The notes under the pieces are model-generated. The model did no database searches. It was not told the DNA's origin and saw nothing but the letters and a program-made list of their open reading frames with translations. The translations under genes were made by a program, and so were the position numbers. Positions 54,721 to 62,934 of a stretch of DNA of 64,000 nucleotides are shown piece by piece; the first letter of the stretch is position 1, and the number at the start of each line of letters is the position of its first letter. Source of the stretch: Pedosphaera sp. (GTDB taxonomy: Bacteria > Verrucomicrobiota > Verrucomicrobiia > Limisphaerales > SXQI01); NCBI GenBank assembly GCA_025359965.1, contig JANYDC010000017.1, positions 1-64,000 of the forward strand. The letters run 5' to 3'.

Positions 54721-55725
54721 ATGCACAAGAATGAAACCTGTTTCGTCATCATGCCGTTCAGCGAAACAAACCATTCCATTGGTACCACCGACGTTGTTTT
54801 GATGAAGCGTGATTGGGATCACATTTATGAGAAATGGATCAAACGTGCTGTGGAGTCCTTCTCTGAGAAACGAATTGAATGCAAGCGCTCACCAGCTCAA
54901 CCGGGAAGTTTTGTCCGGGGAATTGTGAATGATCTGGCTGAGTCGTCGCTAGTAATAGCAGATCTCACAGGAGGACGACCTAATGTCTACTACGAACTTG
55001 GTGTCCGCCACGCCCTGCGAACGGGCACTATCATAATAACCCAACACCTGTCTGCATTACCTTCTGACCTGCATGGCTATTACGCCTTCGAGTATCGATT
55101 CACTGAAAGGAGCACGGATTACGAAGATGCTTATTTCGAATTTGAGAAAAACTTGCATGACAAAATCCTTTCCATTTTCTCCGCGAGAGTCACATCTGAT
55201 AGCCCTGTCAGCGACTTCCTAGGCCTGCGCCACCAGCTATTGCTTAAGTCAATGGAAGAAGAGAAAAATGAGTTGGTCTGGACTTTAAATGTCTGCGGGA
55301 AGGTCCTCGAAGAGAATTTCCGGACTGCTGAATGGATATGGAGGTCAGCATCATCCAAAAAGCCGGGTAAGATAGAGAACATGTTGGTCTTCGATACGGC
55401 GGCGCTTGACATTGCATATGCTCGACTGCTGAACAGAGCCTGGCGGTGTTTACCTGAACCCCTTCTCAACAACCTAATGGAAGTTCTCAATCAGGACCGA
55501 CGAATGTTCCAGTCACTCAATCAGTATATGACTGTTCTGATGATAAACTTGTCAGGGCATTTTAGTGATTCATTCTTTGCGTTTCTAGAACATGCAGTCG
55601 AACGCCATGCGACCTTCAAGAAAAAGTGGCCTAAATTGATTGAAAGCGCAAATTCAATATGTCCTCAAATCATTGCGGAGCCAGATGTAAGCGTTCAAAA
55701 GCGGAAACGTGCCCGAAGAGGCTGA
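54721..55725 (+). CDS. TIR / nucleoside-deoxyribosyltransferase-like protein
   Basis: 334 residues in two parts. Residues 1-about 135 form the TIR-like/NDT-like Rossmann domain: ETCFVIMPFSE, DWDHIYEKWIKRAVESF, RGIVNDLAESSLVIADLTGGRPNVYYELGVRHAL, TIIITQ. The Glu in YYELG is where NDT and TIR enzymes have their catalytic acid, and related domains cleave NAD or nucleotides in defence systems. Residues 170-334 are helical and unrecognised. It stands alone with TTGACG upstream and has clearly lower GC than the phage genes before it, which suggests separate acquisition. Regulatory or sensing partners are not visible next to it. Confidence 0.72.
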   Translation: MHKNETCFVIMPFSETNHSIGTTDVVLMKRDWDHIYEKWIKRAVESFSEKRIECKRSPAQPGSFVRGIVNDLAESSLVIADLTGGRPNVYYELGVRHALRTGTIIITQHLSALPSDLHGYYAFEYRFTERSTDYEDAYFEFEKNLHDKILSIFSARVTSDSPVSDFLGLRHQLLLKSMEEEKNELVWTLNVCGKVLEENFRTAEWIWRSASSKKPGKIENMLVFDTAALDIAYARLLNRAWRCLPEPLLNNLMEVLNQDRRMFQSLNQYMTVLMINLSGHFSDSFFAFLEHAVERHATFKKKWPKLIESANSICPQIIAEPDVSVQKRKRARRG

Positions 55726-55907
55726 TACGTGCAGAACGTCCGAATTGAATTCTATGCCATTGAAACAATAGAGACCAACGCAGATTGAACTATCAACAGA
55801 ATGCGAGACATTTGAAAGTTCCGATAATTGATCGGGTCACAAATTTCCGATAAATCAAATCCCTGTAATTTGGTCCTTCATCGTCCGCACTACGTTGGAT
55901 TCATTTT

Positions 55908-56303
55908 ATGGACGAGCCCAATGATTTGAAGAAGATCCGGGAGGTCATTGCCACTTGGATGAAGGCGACTTAGTCGGGGGATGTGGAGATGGTGCTGGGG
56001 TTGATGGCAGAGGATGTGGTTTTTTTGGTGGCGGGGCAACGACCCATGCGAGGGCGGGAGGCTTTTGCGGCGGGGATGAGGGCGGCGTTGCAGCGGGTGC
56101 GGATTGAGGGGGTCTCGGAGATTCAGGACATTCAGGTGGATGGGGATCATGGGTATTGTTGGACGTATCTTGCCCTGACGATCACGCCGGTGCAGGGAGG
56201 ACCGCACAAGCGGCGGGCGGGCAATACGCTTTCGGTGTTTCGGAAAGAGGTGGATGGACGTTGGCGGTTGATCCGCGATGCCAATTTGCTGACGGAGGTT
56301 TAG
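55908..56303 (+). pseudogene. SnoaL-like (NTF2-fold) gene split by an in-frame TAG
   Basis: From ATG 55908 the frame reads DLKKIREVIATWMKAT, then TAG at 55971-55973, then SGDVEMVLGLMAEDVVFLVAGQRPMRGREAF and the NTF2-fold C-terminus (RRAGNTLSVFRKEVDGRWRLIRDANLL). The part before the TAG is exactly the conserved first helix of this family, so the stop interrupts one gene without a frameshift. An internal start at 55983 could give a shortened protein lacking the first helix. Confidence 0.75.
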
Positions 56304-56577
56304 GGCGGCGGCGTGAGTTGTGTTGGATCGCTGTCAGGCGGCTTTGAAGGCCTGCCAAGGTTCCCATCGGGAAAAGGGAGACTTGGCCAGGATTGCGGCT
56401 CGGCTGGGCACGATTTTTTTTCATCCACACCTCCGCAAAGCCGCAGCAACGGGAATTCCAACTATGCTGCCCGCAGAGCGGTCGGCTGCCGCACTCCCAG
56501 GCGATTCGCGCAATTGGGCGATAGAAGTCCGCAATCGCACGAATGCGGATTTTTCTTGTTTGGGCCATACTTACATT

Positions 56578-57123
56578 GTGTTGAAGACCCATTCTTACTT
56601 TCGCTGGCTGGCGCCGGTGGCGCTGGTGATGACGGCGGCGCCGGGGTACGGCGTCCAGTACCTGACCATCGAACAGGCGCAAAAAAGCTGTTTCGGCGCG
56701 GAGGCCAGGTTCGAGAGCGCGGATCTACGCCTCACCAAGGAACAGGCGAAGACGATTGAGGCGCGTTCGGGGGTAAAGGTGAGGCAGACGGATCAGCGCG
56801 TGTGGAAAGCAGTGGTTGGAGGTGTGTTGGCCGGGTGGTTCATCGTGGATGAGGTCATTGGCAAGCATGAGTTGATTACTTATGGGCTGGCGCTCTCAAC
56901 CGATGGCGCGGTGCGGCAGATTGAGGTGATCGAGTATCGCGAGAACTACGGCCAGGAGGTGCGAAACGAGAAGTGGAAGGGACAATTCACCGGAAAAAAA
57001 CACGGCGCGCCCCTCAAACTGGAGGACGACATCAAGAATATCACCGGCGCGACCTTGTCCTGCCGCCACATCACCGAAGGAGTTAAACGCCTGCTCGCTC
57101 TTTATGATCTCGTGCTCAAGTGA
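56578..57123 (+). CDS. Exported FMN-binding domain protein
   Basis: 181 residues from a GTG. Signal peptide (LKTHSYFRWLAPVALVMTAAPGYG). The FMN-binding domain carries the flavinylation motif DIKNITGATLSCR, in which Thr receives FMN from an ApbE enzyme via a phosphoester bond. The next gene is ApbE and overlaps it, which supports the assignment. Electron transfer outside the cytoplasm is the expected role. Confidence 0.85.
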   Translation: MLKTHSYFRWLAPVALVMTAAPGYGVQYLTIEQAQKSCFGAEARFESADLRLTKEQAKTIEARSGVKVRQTDQRVWKAVVGGVLAGWFIVDEVIGKHELITYGLALSTDGAVRQIEVIEYRENYGQEVRNEKWKGQFTGKKHGAPLKLEDDIKNITGATLSCRHITEGVKRLLALYDLVLK

Positions 57124-58003
57124 ATTACGGCGGTGCCGGCCGTGTCTCGGCACGTTTGTTGAGGTGACGGTGGAATGCGCTGATCCCTCCGGGGCTCATG
57201 GGGGAATTGAAAGTGCCTATCAAGCGGTCATGCTCGTGCAAAAGCTAATGAGCGCCCACGACGCACGCAGTGAGTTGAGTGTGCTGAATCGCGTGGCCCA
57301 TGTGCGAGCGGTGAAAGTTCACCCTTGGGTTTATGAGGTGTTGCAGGAGGCGGAGACTCTGCGTGTCCGTTCGGGAGGCCTGTTCAACGCGGCGGTGGGC
57401 GGTGAACTGGAGCGCTTGGGTTATCTGCCGGAGGCGGGCGCATCTTCCACGCGGGGAGCAGGGCCTTTCCATACCGATGAACCGATGGTCGAACTGATGT
57501 CCGGCCACCGGGTGCGTTTTGCACGTGCGCTGCGTTTGGATTTGGGCGGCATTGCCAAAGGGTTTGCGGTGGATCAGGCGGTGATGGCCTTGGAACGCGC
57601 CGGGTTCACCAATGGCATGGTCAACGCCGGGGGAGATTTGCGGGTGTTCGGACCGCGGCCGCGCCGGATTCACATCCGCCACCCGGAAACGCCAGGCGAA
57701 TTGCTGCCGTTGTTGGAGATTTCCAACCGAGCCCTCTGCACTTCGGCGGATTATTTCTCGCGCAAAACCGAAGGTGGCCGCGAAATCACGCCGCTGATTG
57801 ATCCGCGCACAGGTGAAAGCTCGGGACGGCGAATCAGTGTTTCGGTGGCGGCACAAAAGGCGCTGCACGCGGATGCGCTGACCAAGGTGGTGACTTTGGC
57901 GGGCGCGGGAGCCTCTGCGGTCTTGGAAGATTACGGCGCGCATGCTTTCATCCTGCAACCGGATCGCCCACCAGCCTTGCTGGGTGCGCCGTTGTATGAA
58001 TGA
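57104..58003 (+). CDS. apbE: FAD:protein FMN transferase
   Basis: 299 residues. Attaches FMN to target Thr residues. Family pattern: RRCRPCLGTFVEVTVE (usual MGTFVE has Leu), FDAEM-type region MSAHDARSELSVLNR, LDLGGIAKGFAVDQAV, GMVNAGGDLRVFG, ISNRALCTSADYF, HADALTKVV. It lacks an obvious signal peptide. It overlaps the FMN-binding gene by 20 bases and the downstream membrane gene by eight, so the three form one tightly linked unit. Confidence 0.93.
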   Translation: MISCSSELRRCRPCLGTFVEVTVECADPSGAHGGIESAYQAVMLVQKLMSAHDARSELSVLNRVAHVRAVKVHPWVYEVLQEAETLRVRSGGLFNAAVGGELERLGYLPEAGASSTRGAGPFHTDEPMVELMSGHRVRFARALRLDLGGIAKGFAVDQAVMALERAGFTNGMVNAGGDLRVFGPRPRRIHIRHPETPGELLPLLEISNRALCTSADYFSRKTEGGREITPLIDPRTGESSGRRISVSVAAQKALHADALTKVVTLAGAGASAVLEDYGAHAFILQPDRPPALLGAPLYE

Positions 58004-58436
58004 CCATCTCAAACTAACGCGTGGGCACAAAGCCTGGCTTTATGGAGCCTACGGACTGCTGACCCTGAGCGGCGTACTGTGGCTGGTCCTCCAATTTTTC
58101 CTTCGCGGAAAAGGTGATTACGGCGATGCGCCACACCCATGGCAACCCACCACCATGCAGGCGCATGGGTTCGCCGCCATGGCCACCCTGGTCATGCTCG
58201 GGACGCTGTTGCCGGGACACGTGAGGCGTGGGTGGCGGGCAAACAAGAGCCTGCGAACCGGTGTCAGTTTGCTGGCGTTTAACGGCGTGCTGGCTCTAAC
58301 CGGTTACGGCCTGTACTACGCAGGCGGGGAGAAACTCCGCGAATGGACGAGTTTGACTCACTGGGTTTTAGGGTTGGCGGCACCGGCGATTTTAGCGCTG
58401 CATGTCTGGATCGGCCACCGGGCCCGGCGGAGATGA
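57996..58436 (+). CDS. Four-helix membrane protein of the flavinylation unit
   Basis: 146 residues with four membrane segments (AWLYGAYGLLTLSGVLWLVLQ; FAAMATLVMLGTLLP; TGVSLLAFNGVLALTGYGLYY; WVLGLAAPAILALHVWIGH). His residues near the ends of helices (QAHGFAAM, LTHWVLG, ALHVWIGH) resemble a b-type haem or DUF4405-like protein. Starting inside the apbE end, it is likely the membrane electron donor for the FMN-binding protein. The haem is not proven. Confidence 0.72.
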   Translation: MNDHLKLTRGHKAWLYGAYGLLTLSGVLWLVLQFFLRGKGDYGDAPHPWQPTTMQAHGFAAMATLVMLGTLLPGHVRRGWRANKSLRTGVSLLAFNGVLALTGYGLYYAGGEKLREWTSLTHWVLGLAAPAILALHVWIGHRARRR

Positions 58437-58505
58437 CGCTCCTTGGATTTGGATTGGACAGAGACAGCGAATAGTCACATGGTCGGATTAGATTCTAAAG
58501 ATGTA

Positions 58506-59774
58506 ATGCAATTATTAAAGGCCACAGCTCTCGGGGTTTCGCTCATGGCGCATCATCTGTTTGCGCAAGACGCTGCCAGCACCAATGTTAATCCGGCGAA
58601 GATTTGTATGCAGGCCTTTGCTGCCGCCCCCGTCTTATCCGTTGAGGAAGATAGGTACTTGGATGACTTAGGGTATCTGGGCAACACTTTCAACACGCGG
58701 GCTGAGGAACTGCTTTCAAGATTCGATAAGGAGTTCTTCATTCTTAGGCAGGTATTGCAACAGAGCGTCGACTGGGATTGGGGCTCGGTCAGCCAGGAGA
58801 AGTCCACCAAATTTCAGCCGGACATAAGCAAGTGCAAGAGCGCGATGCATGCCCTTCGTGCGCGGGTGAAGTGGAACCTCGTCCATGGGCGGCAGTTTGA
58901 AGCAAAGGAAGGGTTGCTGGCTTCGTTGGCATTGGCAAAAAATGCAGGAAGGGGATCGCCACAGGTGATTAGTGCGCTTGCAGCAGGGGCGATGGAGAGA
59001 ATCGTCATAGAATGTGTCGTGCGCAGCTTTTTTGAGTTTAACCCTGAAACTCTGGAGCAAATAGCCTTGGGTTTCAAAACAAGCAGAGCCCGACTGACGA
59101 TCCAACAAGGAATGAGGGGGGAAAAGGCGTTAAATTATGACCTCCAATTGGCGAAGGTGCGAAAATTTGAGGCGGAACATCCAGATAACAATGCGGCAAC
59201 TCAAACCCAGAGGCGTGCGCTGATGGCACAGCTATTTCAGGGTGAGGAGCCGCCCACAAAGATGGTTAAAGCCAAGCCGGAAGCCCGAGGCAGTCTCCTG
59301 CAAAAATTTTTGGAGGTTGAACCTTATTATGCAGAACTGGATGCGCTGCTTGCGCTGCCAGAGCGAGAGACTGAACGCGCCTGGGAGGTGTTTAACGAGA
59401 AAGCGAAAAAAGATCCGGCCTCCATCGAATGGAGGTTCGTCAACGCGTCCCTGCATCGCAAAGCCCGCAACAAGGAATTTGTGATGGATGCAATTCTTGC
59501 GATGTTTTTGGCAGGGATTGAATATCGTTTGCATGGGGAGGAGGCTTTCAAGAAAGTGCGAGACCCTTTTGGGGATGGACCGTTCCGGCTCGAGCCGTTG
59601 GTGGTGAAAGGGGTGGACAGGGGGTTCGTCCTGAAATCGAAGCTTAATACTGGAGAATTCGACGAGGCTCTGGTGTTTGCAACCAATGCGGCTCCACCGG
59701 TGATTGTATCCGGGAGCAGAGCCGGGCAAGTGTTGGAGATTTCGGGCCGCGGAGGGCTTGAGGCGGAAAAATAG
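58506..59774 (+). CDS. Exported protein of unknown function
   Basis: 422 residues with a signal peptide (MQLLKATALGVSLMAHHLFAQ|DA). The body is helical with tetratricopeptide-like character (HALRARVKWNLVHGRQFEAKEGLLASLALAKNAG) and ends in a beta region (EALVFATNAAPPVIVSGSRAG). No family recognised. An earlier TTG (58443) and ATG (58479) exist, but the ATG at 58506 gives the signal peptide. Confidence 0.7.
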   Translation: MQLLKATALGVSLMAHHLFAQDAASTNVNPAKICMQAFAAAPVLSVEEDRYLDDLGYLGNTFNTRAEELLSRFDKEFFILRQVLQQSVDWDWGSVSQEKSTKFQPDISKCKSAMHALRARVKWNLVHGRQFEAKEGLLASLALAKNAGRGSPQVISALAAGAMERIVIECVVRSFFEFNPETLEQIALGFKTSRARLTIQQGMRGEKALNYDLQLAKVRKFEAEHPDNNAATQTQRRALMAQLFQGEEPPTKMVKAKPEARGSLLQKFLEVEPYYAELDALLALPERETERAWEVFNEKAKKDPASIEWRFVNASLHRKARNKEFVMDAILAMFLAGIEYRLHGEEAFKKVRDPFGDGPFRLEPLVVKGVDRGFVLKSKLNTGEFDEALVFATNAAPPVIVSGSRAGQVLEISGRGGLEAEK

Positions 59775-59892
59775 CCTGACCCCAACGGGTTGGGACGGCC
59801 AATGAGCTTCATTTACTGGTCGCAAACCTCGCTCGTCGTGCTTTGATGTTGCCACGGGGGCGGCGATGGCCTAACAAGGCTCTTTAGCCAAT

Positions 59893-60672
59893 ATGACTCG
59901 CCCGCCACGCCCAAGCACCACACGTAAACCCATCGCGCCCTCAACAATTGCCCTGGCCTTTATCACGATTGCGGTGGCAGGTTTCCTGTTGGGCATGTAC
60001 CGCCATCAGCCGCAGGCCAAAGTCTCCTCCAATGCCACCAACTCTGTCCCGACCTCCAACTCGACTGCTCACGGCGAAGTCATCAGCCTGTTGGGGACAG
60101 AGCCCACCGAGCAGGCGGTCAACCTACTTACGGAGGGAAATCAGTTGATGGAATCAAAGGATTTGGAGACCGCCGTGGCTAAATATCGGGCCGCCCTCAA
60201 AGCAAATCCGGACGAGGAGGATGCCTATTTTAATATGGGTATCGCCCTCGTTCGCATGGGTAAAACCAACGAGGCAAAGATAGCCTACGAAGAGGCATTG
60301 AAACGCGTGCCAGACTATGCCGAGGTCCACATCAATCTGGGCAACCTGCTTATGGCGCAGGACGATCTGGCTGGAGCGGAAAGCCACTTTCGGGAGGCCA
60401 TCAAGAGCCGGCCGGAAAGCGCTACCGGCCAAAATGCGATGGGCACGGTGAACGCGCGTCAGGGAAAGACCGCAGAATCCACTGTGTTTTTCGCCGAAGC
60501 GGTGCGTTTGCAGCCCGGTTATGCCCAAGCCCATGTCAATCTGGCCAATGCTTACATCAGTCTGAAACGCTTCGACGAGGCCAATCGGGAATTAAAGATG
60601 GTACTATCGACCAACCCTACCTTTGAACCTGCCCGCCGAGCCATGGCACGACTTCAAAAGAGCGCACGCTGA
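59893..60672 (+). CDS. Membrane-anchored TPR protein
   Basis: 259 residues. N-terminal anchor (IALAFITIAVAGFLLGMY, about 18-36), linker, then four to five tetratricopeptide repeats (AKYRAALKANPDEEDAYFNMGIALVRMGKTNEA; YEEALKRVPDYAEVHINLGNLL; FREAIKSRPESATGQNAMGTV; EAVRLQPGYAQAHVNLANAYISLKRFDEA). It should act as a protein-binding scaffold on the outer face of the inner membrane. Confidence 0.88.
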   Translation: MTRPPRPSTTRKPIAPSTIALAFITIAVAGFLLGMYRHQPQAKVSSNATNSVPTSNSTAHGEVISLLGTEPTEQAVNLLTEGNQLMESKDLETAVAKYRAALKANPDEEDAYFNMGIALVRMGKTNEAKIAYEEALKRVPDYAEVHINLGNLLMAQDDLAGAESHFREAIKSRPESATGQNAMGTVNARQGKTAESTVFFAEAVRLQPGYAQAHVNLANAYISLKRFDEANRELKMVLSTNPTFEPARRAMARLQKSAR

Positions 60673-60768
60673 CCTGTTATTGCGGTTTTAACCCTTACGA
60701 TGCGGAAATACGCATGGTTTGGCCCGTTACCACTTGCGCGGAGGGTTGGTGTTTTCTACGTTGCAGCC

Positions 60769-61422
60769 ATGAAACGGAGATTTTCAATTTTTATGGCCTT
60801 GGCCACCACCCTGCCGGTGCTGGCGCAGGATCCGGCCAACCGCGCCGCCGCCATCAATGAGCAACGCGAGGCCGATGAACGGTACCGCAGCCTGTCTGGT
60901 ACTGTGGAGCAATTGCAGGAAGCCTATTCAGCCCAGACCCGCCGACTGAACGGCCTCGCCTCGGAGATCAGCACGCTGCGCGAGCAATCGCGTGACGACG
61001 CTCGCAAAGCCACCGCGAACCTCGCCACGCGCGAGGAGTTAAAGCGCCTGGCCGAGCAGGTGCAGGAGATCGACAAGAAACGTGAGGCCGATACCAAGCT
61101 GATTTTGGACAAGATTGAACGCCTGGCCAAGATTGTGTCCACGCCGGCGCCTGTGATCGTTACCCCGGCCGCCGTTAACAATTCGGACAGCGAGACCAAG
61201 CCTCATAGGCCCACGACGAATGACGTGCCCGAGGGTAATTATTACATGCACAAGGTGAAGAAGGGGGAATCGCTTTCCGCCATCATCGCCGCCTTCAACA
61301 CCAAGCTTAAGGCCGAGGGCAAACCAACAGTGACGTTTGACGCCGTTAAAAAGGCCAATCCTACGATGGACCCTAACAACGTCATTATCGGCCGCACCAT
61401 CCGCATCCCCGCAGGTTCCTGA
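60769..61422 (+). CDS. Exported coiled-coil LysM protein
   Basis: 217 residues: signal peptide (MKRRFSIFMALATTLPVLAQ), a long coiled coil (about 25-120, EADERYRSLSGTVEQLQEAY... KREADTKLILDKIERLAKI) and a C-terminal LysM domain (YYMHKVKKGESLSAIIAAFN...VKKANPTMDPNNVIIGRTIRIP) that binds peptidoglycan. The upstream ATG at 60700 would bury the signal peptide. Verrucomicrobial cell-envelope proteins often have this layout. Confidence 0.88.
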   Translation: MKRRFSIFMALATTLPVLAQDPANRAAAINEQREADERYRSLSGTVEQLQEAYSAQTRRLNGLASEISTLREQSRDDARKATANLATREELKRLAEQVQEIDKKREADTKLILDKIERLAKIVSTPAPVIVTPAAVNNSDSETKPHRPTTNDVPEGNYYMHKVKKGESLSAIIAAFNTKLKAEGKPTVTFDAVKKANPTMDPNNVIIGRTIRIPAGS

Positions 61423-61433
61423 TCACCGACCGC

Positions 61434-61868
61434 ATGTCCGCCGTCCCTGAAACAGCACCCGTCCCACGCAAACCCGCGTCGGTGGCGGTCCTGCGCTGGG
61501 TCCGGCGCGCGCATTTATACCTGAGCTGTTTCTTCACCCCGCTGTTGGTTTTTTACGTCGGCACCGGCTGGTATCAGACGGTTAACACGGATCGCGCCAA
61601 GCTGGCCGGTGAGCGGACTGATTGGATCGGCAAGCTCATGTCCATCCACATCGATCAAATCCTGCCCAACCCCAAGGCCGCCTCCTATGACCCCCGGCTG
61701 TTCCAATGGCTGGTGGTGGCCATGTCCATCTGCTTGCTGCTGACTATTGGATTGGGGATATTTCTGGCCTTCCGCACCAGCAAACGCTCATGGCCGGTCT
61801 TGGTCGCCTTGTGCGTGGGGCTGTTGCTGCCTATCGCCTTTTTGATTCTCGGGCAGTCCAAACATTAA
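61434..61868 (+). CDS. Small membrane protein, PepSY-like topology
   Basis: 144 residues, three membrane segments (HLYLSCFFTPLLVFYVGTGWYQ; WLVVAMSICLLLTIGLGIFLA; WPVLVALCVGLLLPIAFLIL). RRAHLYLSCFFTPLLVFYVGTG resembles the first helix of PepSY-associated membrane proteins, with His in a position used for haem in some. It starts 11 bases after the LysM gene and precedes the SCO1 gene, so a respiratory role is plausible but unproven. Confidence 0.62.
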   Translation: MSAVPETAPVPRKPASVAVLRWVRRAHLYLSCFFTPLLVFYVGTGWYQTVNTDRAKLAGERTDWIGKLMSIHIDQILPNPKAASYDPRLFQWLVVAMSICLLLTIGLGIFLAFRTSKRSWPVLVALCVGLLLPIAFLILGQSKH

Positions 61869-61921
61869 TGGCGCATGGCGAGCACTGTGCATTTTCACGA
61901 ATATCCCCTACTTTAGACCGC

Positions 61922-62818
61922 ATGAAATGGTTTTTAGCATCAGTCCTAGCCGCGCTTTTTTTGACACTCGGGTGTGAACGCGCAGTGCCTCCTGCCGCTA
62001 AGCAATCCGCTGCGATCACCAACACTTACGCCGTGCGTGGAGTGATCCAGAAAGTTGAGGATGAACGCACCCTGCGCATCGCGCATGAGGATATCCCCGG
62101 ATACATGCCCGCCATGACCATGCCCCTCACAGTGCGCAACACCAACGAGATAGCGGGTTTGAGCGCGGGTGATCAAATCACCTTTAGCATGGTCGTCACC
62201 CCTGAGGACGGCTGGATTGAGAAATTGATCAAAATTGGCACAGCTCCCGTTTCAACCAATGCGCCCGCCAAGACCAGGCCAGCGATGCGCCAGGTGCGAG
62301 AAGTGGAACCCCTGAATATCGGAAATGGCATGCCAAATTACGTTTTCACGAACGAACTCGGAAAACGCATGGAGTTGAAGGATTTCAAAGGGCAGGCCTA
62401 CGCGATGACCTTCATTTTCACCCGCTGCCCTTTCCCCAACTTCTGCCCGCGCATGACCAGTAACTTTGGCGAAACCCTTCGCCAATTGCAGGAAACGCCG
62501 GGACTGCCGCAAAACTTCCATTTTTTCAGCATCAGCTTCGATCCCGAATTTGACACACCGGCCACCCTGCTCCGCCACGCCAAGACCCATAGTTATAATC
62601 CGGACAAGTGGAGCTTTCTGACTGGCGCGCAAATCGATATAGATGCCATCACCGAACAATTCGGCCTCGCCGCCGCCTATCGCGATGGAACCTTCGATCA
62701 TACCCTTCGCACGGTCATCATTGATGCCGCAGGGAAGGTGCAACAAATCTACGTGGGAAACGTTTGGACCCCCTCACAGCTGACCGAGGAGATGAAAAAG
62801 GCCATCGCCGCGAAATAA
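61922..62818 (+). CDS. CusF-SCO1 fusion lipoprotein, copper chaperone
   Basis: 298 residues. Lipoprotein signal (LAALFLTLGC). Residues about 35-110 are CusF-like, with copper-type ligands in HEDIPGYMPAMTMPLTV (His, Met, Met). Residues 130-298 are SCO1/SenC: FIFTRCPFPNFCPRMT gives the two Cys in CX5C spacing (CX3C is the commonest), and the distal His is in TFDHTLRTVIID. SCO1 proteins deliver copper to cytochrome oxidase or reduce its Cu site. The fusion allows copper capture and delivery in one chain. ATG 61922 is preferred to frame-open upstream codons that overlap the previous gene. Confidence 0.92.
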   Translation: MKWFLASVLAALFLTLGCERAVPPAAKQSAAITNTYAVRGVIQKVEDERTLRIAHEDIPGYMPAMTMPLTVRNTNEIAGLSAGDQITFSMVVTPEDGWIEKLIKIGTAPVSTNAPAKTRPAMRQVREVEPLNIGNGMPNYVFTNELGKRMELKDFKGQAYAMTFIFTRCPFPNFCPRMTSNFGETLRQLQETPGLPQNFHFFSISFDPEFDTPATLLRHAKTHSYNPDKWSFLTGAQIDIDAITEQFGLAAAYRDGTFDHTLRTVIIDAAGKVQQIYVGNVWTPSQLTEEMKKAIAAK

Positions 62819-62934
62819 GGTCGGCACTTCCTTTTCAGCCGAGCCCGGTGCAGGCTCTTTCCGTAAAACATTTCCTGCATCTGAGCGTCCTTTCAACTTG
62901 CTTACACTCATTGTTCTTATTACTTATGTGATTA

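Noticed and set aside
56320-56577. An 86-codon extension of the FMN-binding protein
   Set aside because: The extension has no signal peptide or family likeness, while the GTG at 56578 begins a normal export signal.
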